Below are positions 10,080 to 18,622 of a stretch of 64,000 bases of DNA, piece after piece. Each line of letters starts with the position of its first letter. Position 1 is the stretch's first letter. A program made the translations under genes and the position numbers. The DNA is from Edaphobacter aggregans DSM 19364 (lineage in GTDB: Bacteria; Acidobacteriota; Terriglobia; Terriglobales; Acidobacteriaceae), in the NCBI RefSeq assembly GCF_000745965.1, contig NZ_JQKI01000001.1, positions 475,960-539,959 of the forward strand, given 5' to 3'. The notes below the pieces were generated by a model that ran no database searches, had not been told where the DNA came from, and saw only the letters and a list, made by a program, of their open reading frames with translations.

Positions 10080-10430
10080 CGTACCTCAGCGGCTGAAGCC
10101 GTGCCCTTAAGCTAGACGGTTCGAGCTTTGCTCGAATGAACCCACTCATGCCGCGATAAGGCCGCGTCATGAATGGGGCACCTGCACCCGGCGAACCGCA
10201 GATCCTTCGACTGCGCGCTACGCGCTTCGCTCAGGATGACACTTCATGAGTGGTGGCATTGGCGAAGATCGGTTCGAGCTTCGCTCGAATGAACCCACAT
10301 CTCAGAATCGAGATGTGGGGCACCCGGCGGTTCGAGGTTCGCTCGAATGGCGGCTCTCAGAGGGGTAGTGGTGCTCCAGGAGAAATGCGGGGGTTCTTCG
10401 CCTTCGGCTCAGAATGACGGTTCGGGGAGG
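10080..10430. repeat. Palindromic repeat cluster R2
   Basis: This explains the gap before rlmI, and no gene is visible. In order: CAGCGGCTGAAGCCGTGCCC (P1); GGTTCGAGCTTTGCTCGAAT (P2); a CCCACTCATG ... TCATGAATGGGG module (P3b); a P4 module with GCGCGCTACGCGCTTCGC ending in GATGAC; a P2 copy at 10271-10291 directly joined to a P3 copy at 10294-10325 (arms CCCACATCTC / GAGATGTGGG, tail GCACCC); another P2; and a short P4 (TTCGGCTCAGAATGAC). Confidence 0.85.
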
Positions 10431-10450
10431 AATGCCCGTAACATGGAGAG

Positions 10451-11746
10451 ATGGCGCGAGAACAGAGAGAACGAACTCCGCGGGTGAGTGCGGGGCAGGC
10501 GCATGGGCCGGCGGTGGTGATTGCGCGGCGGGCGGCGGAGCGGCTGCGGGCGGGGCATCTCTGGGTGTACCGGTCGGATGCGGAGGAGCTGGTGCCGGGC
10601 GAGGGGGAGACGGAGATCGCCGCCGGGGCGCTGGTGACGGTGGTGGATTGGCGGGGGATTCCGCTGGGGTCGGGGCTGTATAGTTCGGCGTCGCAGATTG
10701 TAGTGCGGATGGTGGGGAGTGAGGCTCGGCTGGGGCGTGAGGCTTATCTGGCCGAGGTGGCCGAGCGGCTGCGCGCGGCGCTGGCGTTGCGGGAGGAGCT
10801 GGCTCCGTGGTCGAAGGAGAATGATTCGTGCCGGCTGGTCTTTGCGGAGGCGGATGGGCTTCCGGGGATTATTGCGGACCGGTACAACGATCTTGTGATC
10901 GTGCAGTTGTTGGCGCAGGGGACCGCGCAGGATGATCTGCGCGCGGTACTGGCGGGGGTGATCGGCGCGAGGTTGGGCGATGGGGTGAGGACGATTCTGG
11001 AGCGGCCGGATCCGAAGATCCGGGAGCTGGAGGAGCTGGCGGCTCCTTCGGCGGAGCCTTTGTATGTGCGGCGGGGGGAGGCGTCGGCGGTGACGACTGT
11101 GTTCACCATCAATGGAGTGCGGTTTCACTTCGACGCGGGGTCGGGGCAGAAGACGGGGGCGTTTCTGGATCAGCGGCTGAACTATGCTGCGGCGGCCAGG
11201 CATGCTCGGGGTGTGGCTCTGGATGTTTGCACGTACCAGGGCGGGTTTGCGCTGCATCTGGCGCAGACGTGTGAGCGGGCGACGGGTGTGGATGTGAGCC
11301 GGGCGGCGCTAGAGGTGGCGGATCGGAATCTGGAGCTGAATCAGATCGCGAATGGGGGGCTGCGGGCGGACGTGGACTGGATCGAGGCGGACGCGTTTGA
11401 GCTGCTGCGCGAGTATGAGGCGACGGGGCAGAGGTTCGACACGATCGTGCTGGACCCGCCGGCGTTTGCGAAGTCGAAGCGCGCGGTGGAGGGGGCGCTG
11501 CGCGGGTATAAGGAGATGAATCTGCGGGCGATGAAGATGCTGAATCCGGGCGGCACGCTGGTGACCTGCTCGTGCTCGCACCATGTGGGGCGGGAGGAGT
11601 TTACGGGGGTTGTGGGGTCGGCTGCGGCGGATGCTCGGCGAAGGGTGCAGGTGCTGGAGGTAAGGGGCGCGGCTCCGGATCATCCGGAGGTGCTTACGCT
11701 GCCGGAGACGAGTTATCTGAAGTGTCTGGTTTGCCGAGTGGGGTAG
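10451..11746 (+). CDS. rlmI: 23S rRNA (cytosine-C5)-methyltransferase, RlmI family
   Basis: The 431-residue product matches the class I SAM-dependent rRNA methyltransferase family of E. coli RlmI, which makes m5C1962 in 23S rRNA. An N-terminal PUA domain (IARRAAERLRAGHLWVYRSD, about residues 20-100) is followed by the family EEYR-like central part (GLPGIIADRYNDLVIVQLL). The Rossmann methyltransferase domain has ALDVCTYQGGFALHLA (SAM motif I), GVDVSRAALEVADRN, VLDPPAFAKSKRAV (motif IV) and TCSCSHHV with cysteines expected near the active site. Start ATG 10451 gives the usual length. It stands as a single gene between repeat clusters, with no evident regulatory site. Confidence 0.88.
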   Translation: MAREQRERTPRVSAGQAHGPAVVIARRAAERLRAGHLWVYRSDAEELVPGEGETEIAAGALVTVVDWRGIPLGSGLYSSASQIVVRMVGSEARLGREAYLAEVAERLRAALALREELAPWSKENDSCRLVFAEADGLPGIIADRYNDLVIVQLLAQGTAQDDLRAVLAGVIGARLGDGVRTILERPDPKIRELEELAAPSAEPLYVRRGEASAVTTVFTINGVRFHFDAGSGQKTGAFLDQRLNYAAAARHARGVALDVCTYQGGFALHLAQTCERATGVDVSRAALEVADRNLELNQIANGGLRADVDWIEADAFELLREYEATGQRFDTIVLDPPAFAKSKRAVEGALRGYKEMNLRAMKMLNPGGTLVTCSCSHHVGREEFTGVVGSAAADARRRVQVLEVRGAAPDHPEVLTLPETSYLKCLVCRVG

Positions 11747-11793
11747 AAGGACAATGGGCTTGGGCCGGTGCTGGAGGGGCTCGCGAAGAGAAA

Positions 11794-12090
11794 GCGGTAC
11801 CTCAGCGGCTGAAGCCGCATTCCTGACAGGAACGTTTACGGCACTCAGGGCAGGCTCTGAAGCCGTGCCCTTAAGCAAGGCGGGTTCGAGCTTCGCTCGA
11901 ATGAACCCACATCTCAGAGTCGAGATGTGGGGCACCCGGCACCCGGCTTCGGCTGCTTTGGATGTTTGGGGTGGGTGGTGCTCGTCGGAATACAGGGGTT
12001 TCTCCACTGCGCAGGACGGTGAAGCTATCCTGCTCGGGTCGGAATGACGTTTCGGTGGGGTGCGTGCGTCCTGCTCCGCTCGGAATGACT
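11794..12090. repeat. Palindromic repeat cluster R3
   Basis: The gap between rlmI and the secreted nuclease holds P1-type modules (GCGGCTGAAGCCGC and TCTGAAGCCGTGCCC), a P2 copy (GGTTCGAGCTTCGCTCGAAT), a P3 copy at 11906-11937, then two P4-type tails (GGTCGGAATGACG and CCGCTCGGAATGAC). The remaining 140 bases before ATG 12232 are relatively AT-rich and probably hold the nuclease promoter, but I cannot place it. Confidence 0.8.
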
Positions 12091-12231
12091 TGTTTGTTAA
12101 CGCACGAGTGAAATTGGCACGTCGTTTGCATGTGGGAAATGAAGGTGCGCTTTGGTGCAACATATCGCATTTCAATGAATTAGCAGATTTTTTACCGTGA
12201 GATTTCTCCGAACTCCGGTAGTATCGCTCCC

Positions 12232-15200
12232 ATGTCCCTTTACAACTTTCGTCGTACGCTCTCGGCCTTTGTGTCTGCGGTTGCGGCCCTTGCCCTGTTT
12301 TCTGCGCCTGCGGTGGCGCAGACCTCAAATCATGTTGTGATCTCGCAAGTGTATGGCGGCGGCGGCAACTCGGGCGCGACGCTGACGAACGACTTCATTG
12401 AGCTGTTCAATCCGACGCCGACACCGTTGAGCGTTGCCGGGTACAGCGTGCAGTATGCGAGCTCGGCGGGGACTTCGTGGCAGGTGACGAATCTTCCCGG
12501 CATTACGCTTGCGCCGGGTCAGTTTCTGCTGGTTCAGGAGTCGCAGGGTTCGGCCGGCACGACTCCGCTGCCGACGCCGGATGCGACGGGCACGATTGCG
12601 ATGAGCGCGACGGCGGGCAAGGTGGCGCTGGTGAGTGCGACGACGGCGCTGAGCGGCGCGTGCCCGACGACGGGCGTGGTGGATTTTGTGGGATTCGGTG
12701 CGGCGAACTGCTCGGAGACTGCTCCGACGGCGACGCTGTCGAACACGACGGCGGCGCTGCGCACGAATCTCTGCATCGACAACAACAACAACTCGACGGA
12801 TTTTTCGACGGGCGCGCCGAATCCGCGCAACACCACGAGCCAGCTTCAGGCGTGCAACCAGATTGGTCCGGGGCCGCTGACAGCGGCAGGTCTGGCGACG
12901 CCTGCGACGGTAAACCTGGGCAACTCGACGCTGCTGACGGTGACGGTGACGCCGGGGACGAATCCTTCGAGCACGGGCGTTACGGTGATGGCGGACCTGA
13001 GCGCGATCGGCGGGTCTTCGACGCAGCCGCTGGTGGATGACGGAAACAACGGCGACGTGACGGCTGGCGACAACATTTATTCGACCATGGTGACGCCTTC
13101 GACGAGTGGCGCGTTCTCGCTGCCGGCGGTGGCGATGGACTCGCAGGCGAGGACGGCGGCGACGACGATCTCGCTGGCGGTGGTGGTGCCTCCTCCAACG
13201 GAGACGATCCAGGCGATCCAGGCGACGAAGCCTTCGGCGTTCGTGGGCAAGGTAGTGACCACGAGCGGCATCGTGATCGGGGTGAAGTCGAACGGCTTCT
13301 ATATCGAGGCGAAGGACGCGACGACGAACCCGGCGACTCCGCAAGGCATTCTGGTGTTCACGAGCTCGACGGCGAAGCCTTCGTTTATCGCCCTGGGCAA
13401 CGAGGTGCAGGTGACGGGTACGGTGGGCACGTTCCCGGCGACCGGGCTTACTCCGGGGACGGAGCTGGACGGGCCGCTGACGTATACGCTGCTGTCGACG
13501 GGCAATGCGCTGCCGGCGCCGGTGACGATTACGACGGCGATGGACTCGCCCTCGGGCGGCATCTTCCAGTTCTCGCGGCTTGAGGGCACGCGTGTGGCGA
13601 TCGATTCGCTGACGACGACGAGCGGAACGGATGCTTCGCTGAGCGAGGCTGCAGAGATCAACACATCGAATGGGCGCTTCTACGGCGTGGTGACGGGAGT
13701 GGCGCGGCCGTTCCGCGAGCCCGGCGTTGCGGTGACGGATACGACGTTCGGGCAGATTCCGGCGGGCGTTACGGTGTGGGACTCGAACCCCGAGCTGCTG
13801 CAGATCGACTCGAAGACGTTTAGCGGCACGCCGATCAACCTGACGAGCAACACGACGGTGACGGGGCTTGCGGGCGTGATGGACTTCTCGTTCGGCGGCC
13901 CGGAGATCATCCTGGACGCTGCGAACCATCCGACGGTGACGGGCGGGATGACGGTGCAGGCGGCTCCGATGGAGGCGGGCAATGAGTTCACGATCGCCAG
14001 CTTCAACATGGAGCGGTTCTACAACGACAAGTCGGACCAGGATAATCCGGGCAGCTCGGCGGTGACGGTGACGACGGCGGCGTATCAGCGCAGGCTGACG
14101 AAGGCTTCGCTGGCGATCCGCAATGTGCTGAACATGCCGGACATCATCGGTACGCAGGAGATCGAGAACCTGGCGGTGCTGACGGATCTGGCGAATAAGA
14201 TCAGCGCGGATGCGGTGGTGGCGGGACAGGCGGATCCGCTGTATGTGCCGTATCTCTTCCTGGCAAACGACGGCACGGCGATCAACACGGGCTTCCTGGT
14301 GAAGTCGACGCGCGTGAACACGGTGAAGGTGGAGCAGCTTGGGCTGACGACGACGTTCACGAACTCGGTGGGCAACCAGGCGACTCTGAACGACCGCACG
14401 CCGCTGGTGCTGCATGCTGGGATCAAGCGCGGGGGCACGGCTCCGGACTATCCGGTGACGGTGATCTCGGTGCATCAGCGGTCGCTGATCAACGTGGATG
14501 ATCCGACGAGCACGGGCGCGACGGTGCGGCTGAAGCGCGAGGCGCAGGCCGAGTACCTGGCGAACCTGATCCAGGGTTATCAGGCGGCGGGCGAGCACGT
14601 GGTGACGGTGGGCGACTACAACGGCTTCGAGTTCTCGGATGGCTTTGTCGATGTCCTTGGGGTGACGAAGGGCACTCCGGTTCCGGCATCGCAGGTGGTG
14701 ACGCCTCCGGTGGCGGGGCTTGCGAATCCTCCGCTGGTCGATCTGGTGACGCTGCTTCCGGCGGATCAGCGCCAGAGCTACGTGGAAGTCGGCAACGCGC
14801 AGGTTCTGGATCACGTGATCGTGACGCAGGACCTGCTTCCGAGGAACACGCGGCTGGTGTACGCGCACATCGACTCGGACTGGCCGCTGGTGAACCTGAA
14901 CGATGCGACGAGTCCGACGCGGATCAGCGATCACGATCCCGCGGTGGCGTACTTCACGGTTCCTCCGGTTACAGGAACGGTGCAGCTGGCGCTGTCGTCG
15001 GCCTTGACTGGGGTCGCTGGCGGCTATCAGGCGACGGTGACGGTGAAGAACAACGGCACGGGCACGGCGCAGAATGTAACTATTACGGGAGCAATTATCG
15101 GCAGCACCAGCGGTTCGCCGCTGCCTGCGGCGTTGGGAGATATTCAACCGGGAGCATCGGCTTCGGTTGTGGTTGTCTTCCCGGCGTCGGCGGGGGCTCT

Positions 15201-15291
15201 CGGTTCTGCAGCGGTGGAACGGATTACGGGCACCTACACAGGCGGCACGTTCAGCAGCAACATCCGCACAGTGATTCCGAGCGGCAAATAG
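12232..15291 (+). CDS. Secreted endonuclease/exonuclease/phosphatase-family nuclease with lamin-tail domain
   Basis: A 1019-residue secreted protein. The signal peptide ends near APAVAQ (residue 30). A lamin-tail-like domain follows (VISQVYGGGGNSG ... NDFIELFNPT), then an Ig-like region, an OB-like domain (VVTTSGIVIGVKSNGFYIEA, about 340-420) and an EEP catalytic domain from about residue 585. EEP landmarks are TIASFNMERF, GTQEIENL (metal-binding Glu near 643), VISVHQRSL, GDYNGFEF (near 793), LDHVIVT and the catalytic pair SDHDPAVAYF (near 900). A C-terminal CARDB-like Ig domain follows. The layout matches ExeM/NucH-type extracellular nucleases that degrade DNA for nutrient use or biofilm remodelling. 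The 3-kb frame is intact, in contrast to the broken surface genes nearby. Confidence 0.87.
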   Translation: MSLYNFRRTLSAFVSAVAALALFSAPAVAQTSNHVVISQVYGGGGNSGATLTNDFIELFNPTPTPLSVAGYSVQYASSAGTSWQVTNLPGITLAPGQFLLVQESQGSAGTTPLPTPDATGTIAMSATAGKVALVSATTALSGACPTTGVVDFVGFGAANCSETAPTATLSNTTAALRTNLCIDNNNNSTDFSTGAPNPRNTTSQLQACNQIGPGPLTAAGLATPATVNLGNSTLLTVTVTPGTNPSSTGVTVMADLSAIGGSSTQPLVDDGNNGDVTAGDNIYSTMVTPSTSGAFSLPAVAMDSQARTAATTISLAVVVPPPTETIQAIQATKPSAFVGKVVTTSGIVIGVKSNGFYIEAKDATTNPATPQGILVFTSSTAKPSFIALGNEVQVTGTVGTFPATGLTPGTELDGPLTYTLLSTGNALPAPVTITTAMDSPSGGIFQFSRLEGTRVAIDSLTTTSGTDASLSEAAEINTSNGRFYGVVTGVARPFREPGVAVTDTTFGQIPAGVTVWDSNPELLQIDSKTFSGTPINLTSNTTVTGLAGVMDFSFGGPEIILDAANHPTVTGGMTVQAAPMEAGNEFTIASFNMERFYNDKSDQDNPGSSAVTVTTAAYQRRLTKASLAIRNVLNMPDIIGTQEIENLAVLTDLANKISADAVVAGQADPLYVPYLFLANDGTAINTGFLVKSTRVNTVKVEQLGLTTTFTNSVGNQATLNDRTPLVLHAGIKRGGTAPDYPVTVISVHQRSLINVDDPTSTGATVRLKREAQAEYLANLIQGYQAAGEHVVTVGDYNGFEFSDGFVDVLGVTKGTPVPASQVVTPPVAGLANPPLVDLVTLLPADQRQSYVEVGNAQVLDHVIVTQDLLPRNTRLVYAHIDSDWPLVNLNDATSPTRISDHDPAVAYFTVPPVTGTVQLALSSALTGVAGGYQATVTVKNNGTGTAQNVTITGAIIGSTSGSPLPAALGDIQPGASASVVVVFPASAGALGSAAVERITGTYTGGTFSSNIRTVIPSGK

Positions 15292-15333
15292 AAATTTTGT
15301 GAAAACGACTATTTACCTGGAAACGAGGAAACA

Positions 15334-15888
15334 ATGAAGAAATCGGCCCTTTCTCTCTTTACTCTTCTGCTGGCAGCGGTGGTTGCGCTGCCGGTGGCGG
15401 CCCACGCAGATACCATCAACTTTGCCCTGACCAGCCCGGTGCAGACGGGTTCGGGGGGATCGACGCTGACGTTTGAGGCTACGGTTTCGGTGTTGGCGAG
15501 CAATAGCGGAGCGGTGTCGCTGATCAGCGATACCTTCACCATCCCGGGCACCAGCCCGTTCACTGTTCTCAATATCGACGACAGCTCCTTCTTCAACAAC
15601 TTCCCCCTGGCGCTGAATCCGGGTGAGAGCTTTACGGGCACGCTGTTTACTCTGACGCTGCCCGGGGTTATCGCCCCCGGTGTCTACGGCGGCAACTTCG
15701 TTGCGCTAGATCTGTTCGACGAGGCCGGGCTTGAGACGTTCGCCACGCAGGAGTTCATCGTCAGCGTTCCGGGCTCGAGCCCTGTTCCGGAGCCGGGGAC
15801 GTGGGTGCTGCTGGTCACGGGTGCGGGTGCGTTGGCGGGTGTGGTCTACAGCCGCCGCCGCACGATGGCATCCGGCATAGCCGCTTAG
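15334..15888 (+). CDS. PEP-CTERM sorting domain protein
   Basis: A 184-residue exported protein preceded by an ACGAGGAAAC ribosome-binding site. It has a clear Sec signal (MKKSALSLFTLLLAA ... AHA) and a Ser/Gly-rich beta-sandwich-like middle. From about residue 150 comes a classical PEP-CTERM tail: VPEPGTW, a hydrophobic span (LLVTGAGALAGVVY) and a basic SRRR end. Such tails are cut and anchored by an exosortase/EpsH system, usually in exopolysaccharide producers; no exosortase lies in this window. It starts 43 bp after the nuclease stop and may be cotranscribed. A strong terminator follows at 15911-15943. The mature domain has no function I recognise. Confidence 0.88.
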   Translation: MKKSALSLFTLLLAAVVALPVAAHADTINFALTSPVQTGSGGSTLTFEATVSVLASNSGAVSLISDTFTIPGTSPFTVLNIDDSSFFNNFPLALNPGESFTGTLFTLTLPGVIAPGVYGGNFVALDLFDEAGLETFATQEFIVSVPGSSPVPEPGTWVLLVTGAGALAGVVYSRRRTMASGIAA

Positions 15889-15910
15889 TCACTTCGAAGA
15901 TGTAATTCGG

Positions 15911-15943
15911 ACGGGGACCCTTCGGGGTCCCCGTTCTGTTTTT
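15911..15943 (+). terminator. Rho-independent terminator
   Basis: Arms GGGGACCC and GGGTCCCC enclose a TTCG-type loop, followed by GTTCTGTTTTTGG. It ends the nuclease/PEP-CTERM unit and lies just before the convergent glycosyltransferase gene. Confidence 0.88.
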
Positions 15944-15955
15944 GGAGGGAGAATC

Positions 15956-17092
15956 TTATAACTTGCGGATGACCTCGGCCATGCGGTCGACGACCGACGG
16001 CCAGGTGTAGCGGGAGAGGACGAGTTCGCGTCCTCGCTGGCCCATCGCGGCGAGGCGGTCGGGGCTGGAGAGCAGCTGGGTGAGTTTGGTCGCGAGGTCT
16101 TCGACGGAGCCCTTCTCGACGAGGTCGCCGTTGACGCCGGGGGTGACGAACTCGCGGAGCGCCCAGGCGTTGGTGACGACGGCGGGGAGCTGGTAGAGCA
16201 TGGCCTCGAGCGGCTCGATGCCGAAGGGCTCGTAGAGCGAGGGCAGGGCGAAGAGGGTGGCGTCGCGGAAGAGCGACTCGAGGCGGAGGCGCTGCGCCGG
16301 GTCGTTCTTCGTGAGATGGCCGTGGGCGAAGGCTCCGGGGGGGAGGTCGCTCAGCTGACTGCTGTTCTGGGCGGGGCCGACGATGTGCAGCTCGGCGGAG
16401 GGGATGGACTGGCGGACGATGCGGAAGGCCTGGAGGAGCTGCGGGCCGCCCTTGCGTGTGAACTCGGAGCCGATGAAGAGGATGCGGCTGCCGCGGTAGT
16501 CCTTGTTGTGCGCGGGCTCGGGGAGATCGGTGAGGTTGATGCCGCCGCCGATGTTGTGGACGCGCTCAGGGGCGATGCTGTAGTTGCGGATGAAGGAGTG
16601 GCGGAGGTACTCGCTGAAGGTGAAGATGGCGGTCATCTTCTGCGCAACGTCGATCTCGCATTCGAGCGCCTGGTCGATGCGGCGGCGCGAGACGCCTTCG
16701 GTTCCGAAGCCGCTGGCGACGAGCTCGGCGAGATTGCCGTCGAGGTAGGAGACGCACCTGCGGCCGGGGAAGGCGGTGGGCAGTGAGAACATGTGGTCGA
16801 TCTGCAGGAGCACGGGACTGGTTGCGGGGACGGCCTTTGCCGCGTTGGTCAGGGCCTTGCGGTAGGCGCGGTCGAAGTAGAAGTGCTTGCGCCAGACGGC
16901 GCGGTTGCGGGTGAAGTTTTTCGCGAGCAGAGCGTAGTTTTGGAGCTTGGGCAGGCGGATACCGACGGCCTTGTCGAGCAGGTCCGCGTTCTTCATGGCG
17001 TTGAGCAGAAACGCCGATGAGCCTGACCATGTTCCGGGAGAGTAGGGGTCGGAGCCGACGGATCCGCCGACGAAGACAGTGACCTCACGCAT
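15956..17092 (-). CDS. Glycosyltransferase family 4 (group 1)
   Basis: A 378-residue GT-B glycosyltransferase. The N-terminal acceptor half begins VTVFVGGSVGSDPYSPGTWSG. The C-terminal donor half has the inter-domain stretch SRILFIGSEFTRKGGPQLL, a nucleotide-sugar-binding region (ELHIVGP) and the GT4 signature EPFGIEPLEAM with both conserved glutamates. The end (VLSRYTWPSVVDRMAEVI) is typical. GT4 enzymes are retaining transferases that build surface polysaccharide or glycolipid. The acceptor and donor sugar cannot be inferred. It is monocistronic here, with the PEP-CTERM gene converging on it. Confidence 0.88.
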   Translation of the reverse strand: MREVTVFVGGSVGSDPYSPGTWSGSSAFLLNAMKNADLLDKAVGIRLPKLQNYALLAKNFTRNRAVWRKHFYFDRAYRKALTNAAKAVPATSPVLLQIDHMFSLPTAFPGRRCVSYLDGNLAELVASGFGTEGVSRRRIDQALECEIDVAQKMTAIFTFSEYLRHSFIRNYSIAPERVHNIGGGINLTDLPEPAHNKDYRGSRILFIGSEFTRKGGPQLLQAFRIVRQSIPSAELHIVGPAQNSSQLSDLPPGAFAHGHLTKNDPAQRLRLESLFRDATLFALPSLYEPFGIEPLEAMLYQLPAVVTNAWALREFVTPGVNGDLVEKGSVEDLATKLTQLLSSPDRLAAMGQRGRELVLSRYTWPSVVDRMAEVIRKL

Positions 17093-17226
17093 GGGGTCAG
17101 GCTAGCACGGGGGTCGACAGACAAATCGCGAGGACTCGCCGAAATCGTTGAGCTTCTGTAGGAATGCCTAACGCACTATTGGGTCAAGCCGGGAGCACAC
17201 TCACTGTCCTTGGTGTCTAACTCAAG

Positions 17227-18450
17227 ATGATGTTTCGAAAGTGGGCTGTACGCTTTGTCCTCTTTGCAGGTGGGGTGGTCCTGTCTCTGGTGCTCCTCAC
17301 GTTTCTCGCGGTGCAGATACAACAGCGAATGCTGCGTTGGCGCGCTGAGCGGCTGTTGGCGGATATGCACCAGATTCGCCTCTACCAGAGCACATGGGCC
17401 GATGCGCAGCGGCTGATGCACCGCTGGGGTGCGTGGGGCCACTACGATGGAAGCTGCACTGCTGAAAGCTGCAAGTACGAGATCGAGATGGACAGCATCG
17501 CCCGTTACAACCCCGGGTTCCACGCCATGCCTGGCTTGATTGGCTTCTCATGCACGACCGATTCAATCTCTATCAGTGGTTCGGCGGACGCGACTCAGCG
17601 GTTAGAGCCTCCTTCACGGTTCACGACGGGACCATCTGGAGGGAAAGCGCTTCGATCGGCATCAGTGTCCCTAGCAGAAGGATGCGAAGGGAAAACGATT
17701 TCGACAGGAGTCTCTCTGTTGGTGCTGGAAGTTACCAGAGACTTCATCGGACACTAGAGAATTGGAGGGTTTTTATGGGCTCCGAGGAGGAACTCGCCCA
17801 ACACCCGTACTACAAAGTGGGGAGGCCTGGGGGCTGCAAGCCCAACTGCCAGATAGGGTCTGTCTACTATTCCACTCATATATTCCACTCATACTCCACC
17901 GGCCGAGATCGAGCGTCTGACCTCGTATGACTTTTCCTGCTTTACCCGGTTCAACCCATGTGCAGAGCTTGAAGATCTACTGCCTGCGGCCAAAGAGTGG
18001 CATCTCTACAAAGAAGACGAACTGAAGCAAAGCCCTTTGCCGGAAAAACCCTGCGACATTCCTGCGTGGGCGCAGGCGCGGGACACTCGCTATGTTCTGG
18101 CCGTCGAGGTACTTTCGACAAAGATCGTGAAGGTTCACGAGGACTATGGCGAGTTCCATCGCGAGGTGGCAAAGGTACGGGTTGTCAGTTCACTCAAGGA
18201 GTCCGCTCCCTGGCTGCCTGGCGCGATCGTAAGTACCCTTAATTACTATGCTTCGTCGTCCAGCGAAGACGAACACCTGGTTCCCGGAAGACGATACATC
18301 GTGTTTGCCATCGGAAATGACTCAAGGGATCAATACGTAACCAAGGACTCGCCAGTCAGGTTTGAACGATGCGGTGTGCAGGAAGACACTCCCGAGATAC
18401 GGCGCGAGCTTGAGAAGGGTTTTGCGCAGAACGACACGCGGCGTCCTTAG
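17227..18450 (+). pseudogene. Membrane-anchored hypothetical protein, disrupted (deletion + 13-bp duplication)
   Basis: Three consecutive frames together read as one protein of about 400 residues. The N-terminus has one transmembrane helix (RFVLFAGGVVLSLVLLTFLA) followed by LLADMHQIRLYQSTWADAQ and GAWGHYDGSCTAESCKYEI. Near 17528 one base is missing, and the frame resumes as MHDRFNLYQWFGGRDSAV. The second break is explained exactly by a perfect 13-bp tandem duplication: TATTCCACTCATA occurs at 17868-17880 and again at 17881-17893. Removing one copy rejoins GSVYYSTHTPPAEIERLTSY to the C-terminal part (DIPAWAQARDTRYVLAVEVL ... YIVFAIGNDSRDQYV). I recognise the layout as a hypothetical membrane protein of Acidobacteria but know no function. 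The 13-bp duplication argues for genuine inactivation. Confidence 0.7.
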
Positions 18451-18458
18451 AGCAATCC

Positions 18459-18619
18459 CTTTGCCATCAACTTCAAGAGTTCGAACGGCCATGTGGTGGT
18501 GCGAGTGAAGGAGGTCGGCGAGAGATTTTCGTGTCTTCCTGACGACGAACGCGGATGAGTCAGGAAGGGTAGTGGGGAGCTTTGGACCTTACGTGAGCTC
18601 GGGCTCAGGGAGCTACTGA
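18459..18619 (+). pseudogene. Possible C-terminal remnant of a surface protein
   Basis: Coding-like fragments lie in two frames: FAINFKSSNGHVVVRVKEVG from 18462, then DFRVFLTTNADESGRVVGSF running to a TGA at 18617-18619. They read as the end of one exported protein with a frameshift between them. This is a weak call based only on residue composition and continuity. Confidence 0.25.
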
Positions 18620-18622
18620 GGC

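Noticed and set aside
12325..15147. A 940-codon open frame antisense to the nuclease gene
   Set aside because: It is rich in Arg and His with no domain character, as expected for a shadow of a high-GC gene; the sense protein has clear EEP motifs.
15334..15888. Exosortase locus
   Set aside because: Only the PEP-CTERM substrate is visible; no EpsH/exosortase gene occurs in the window.
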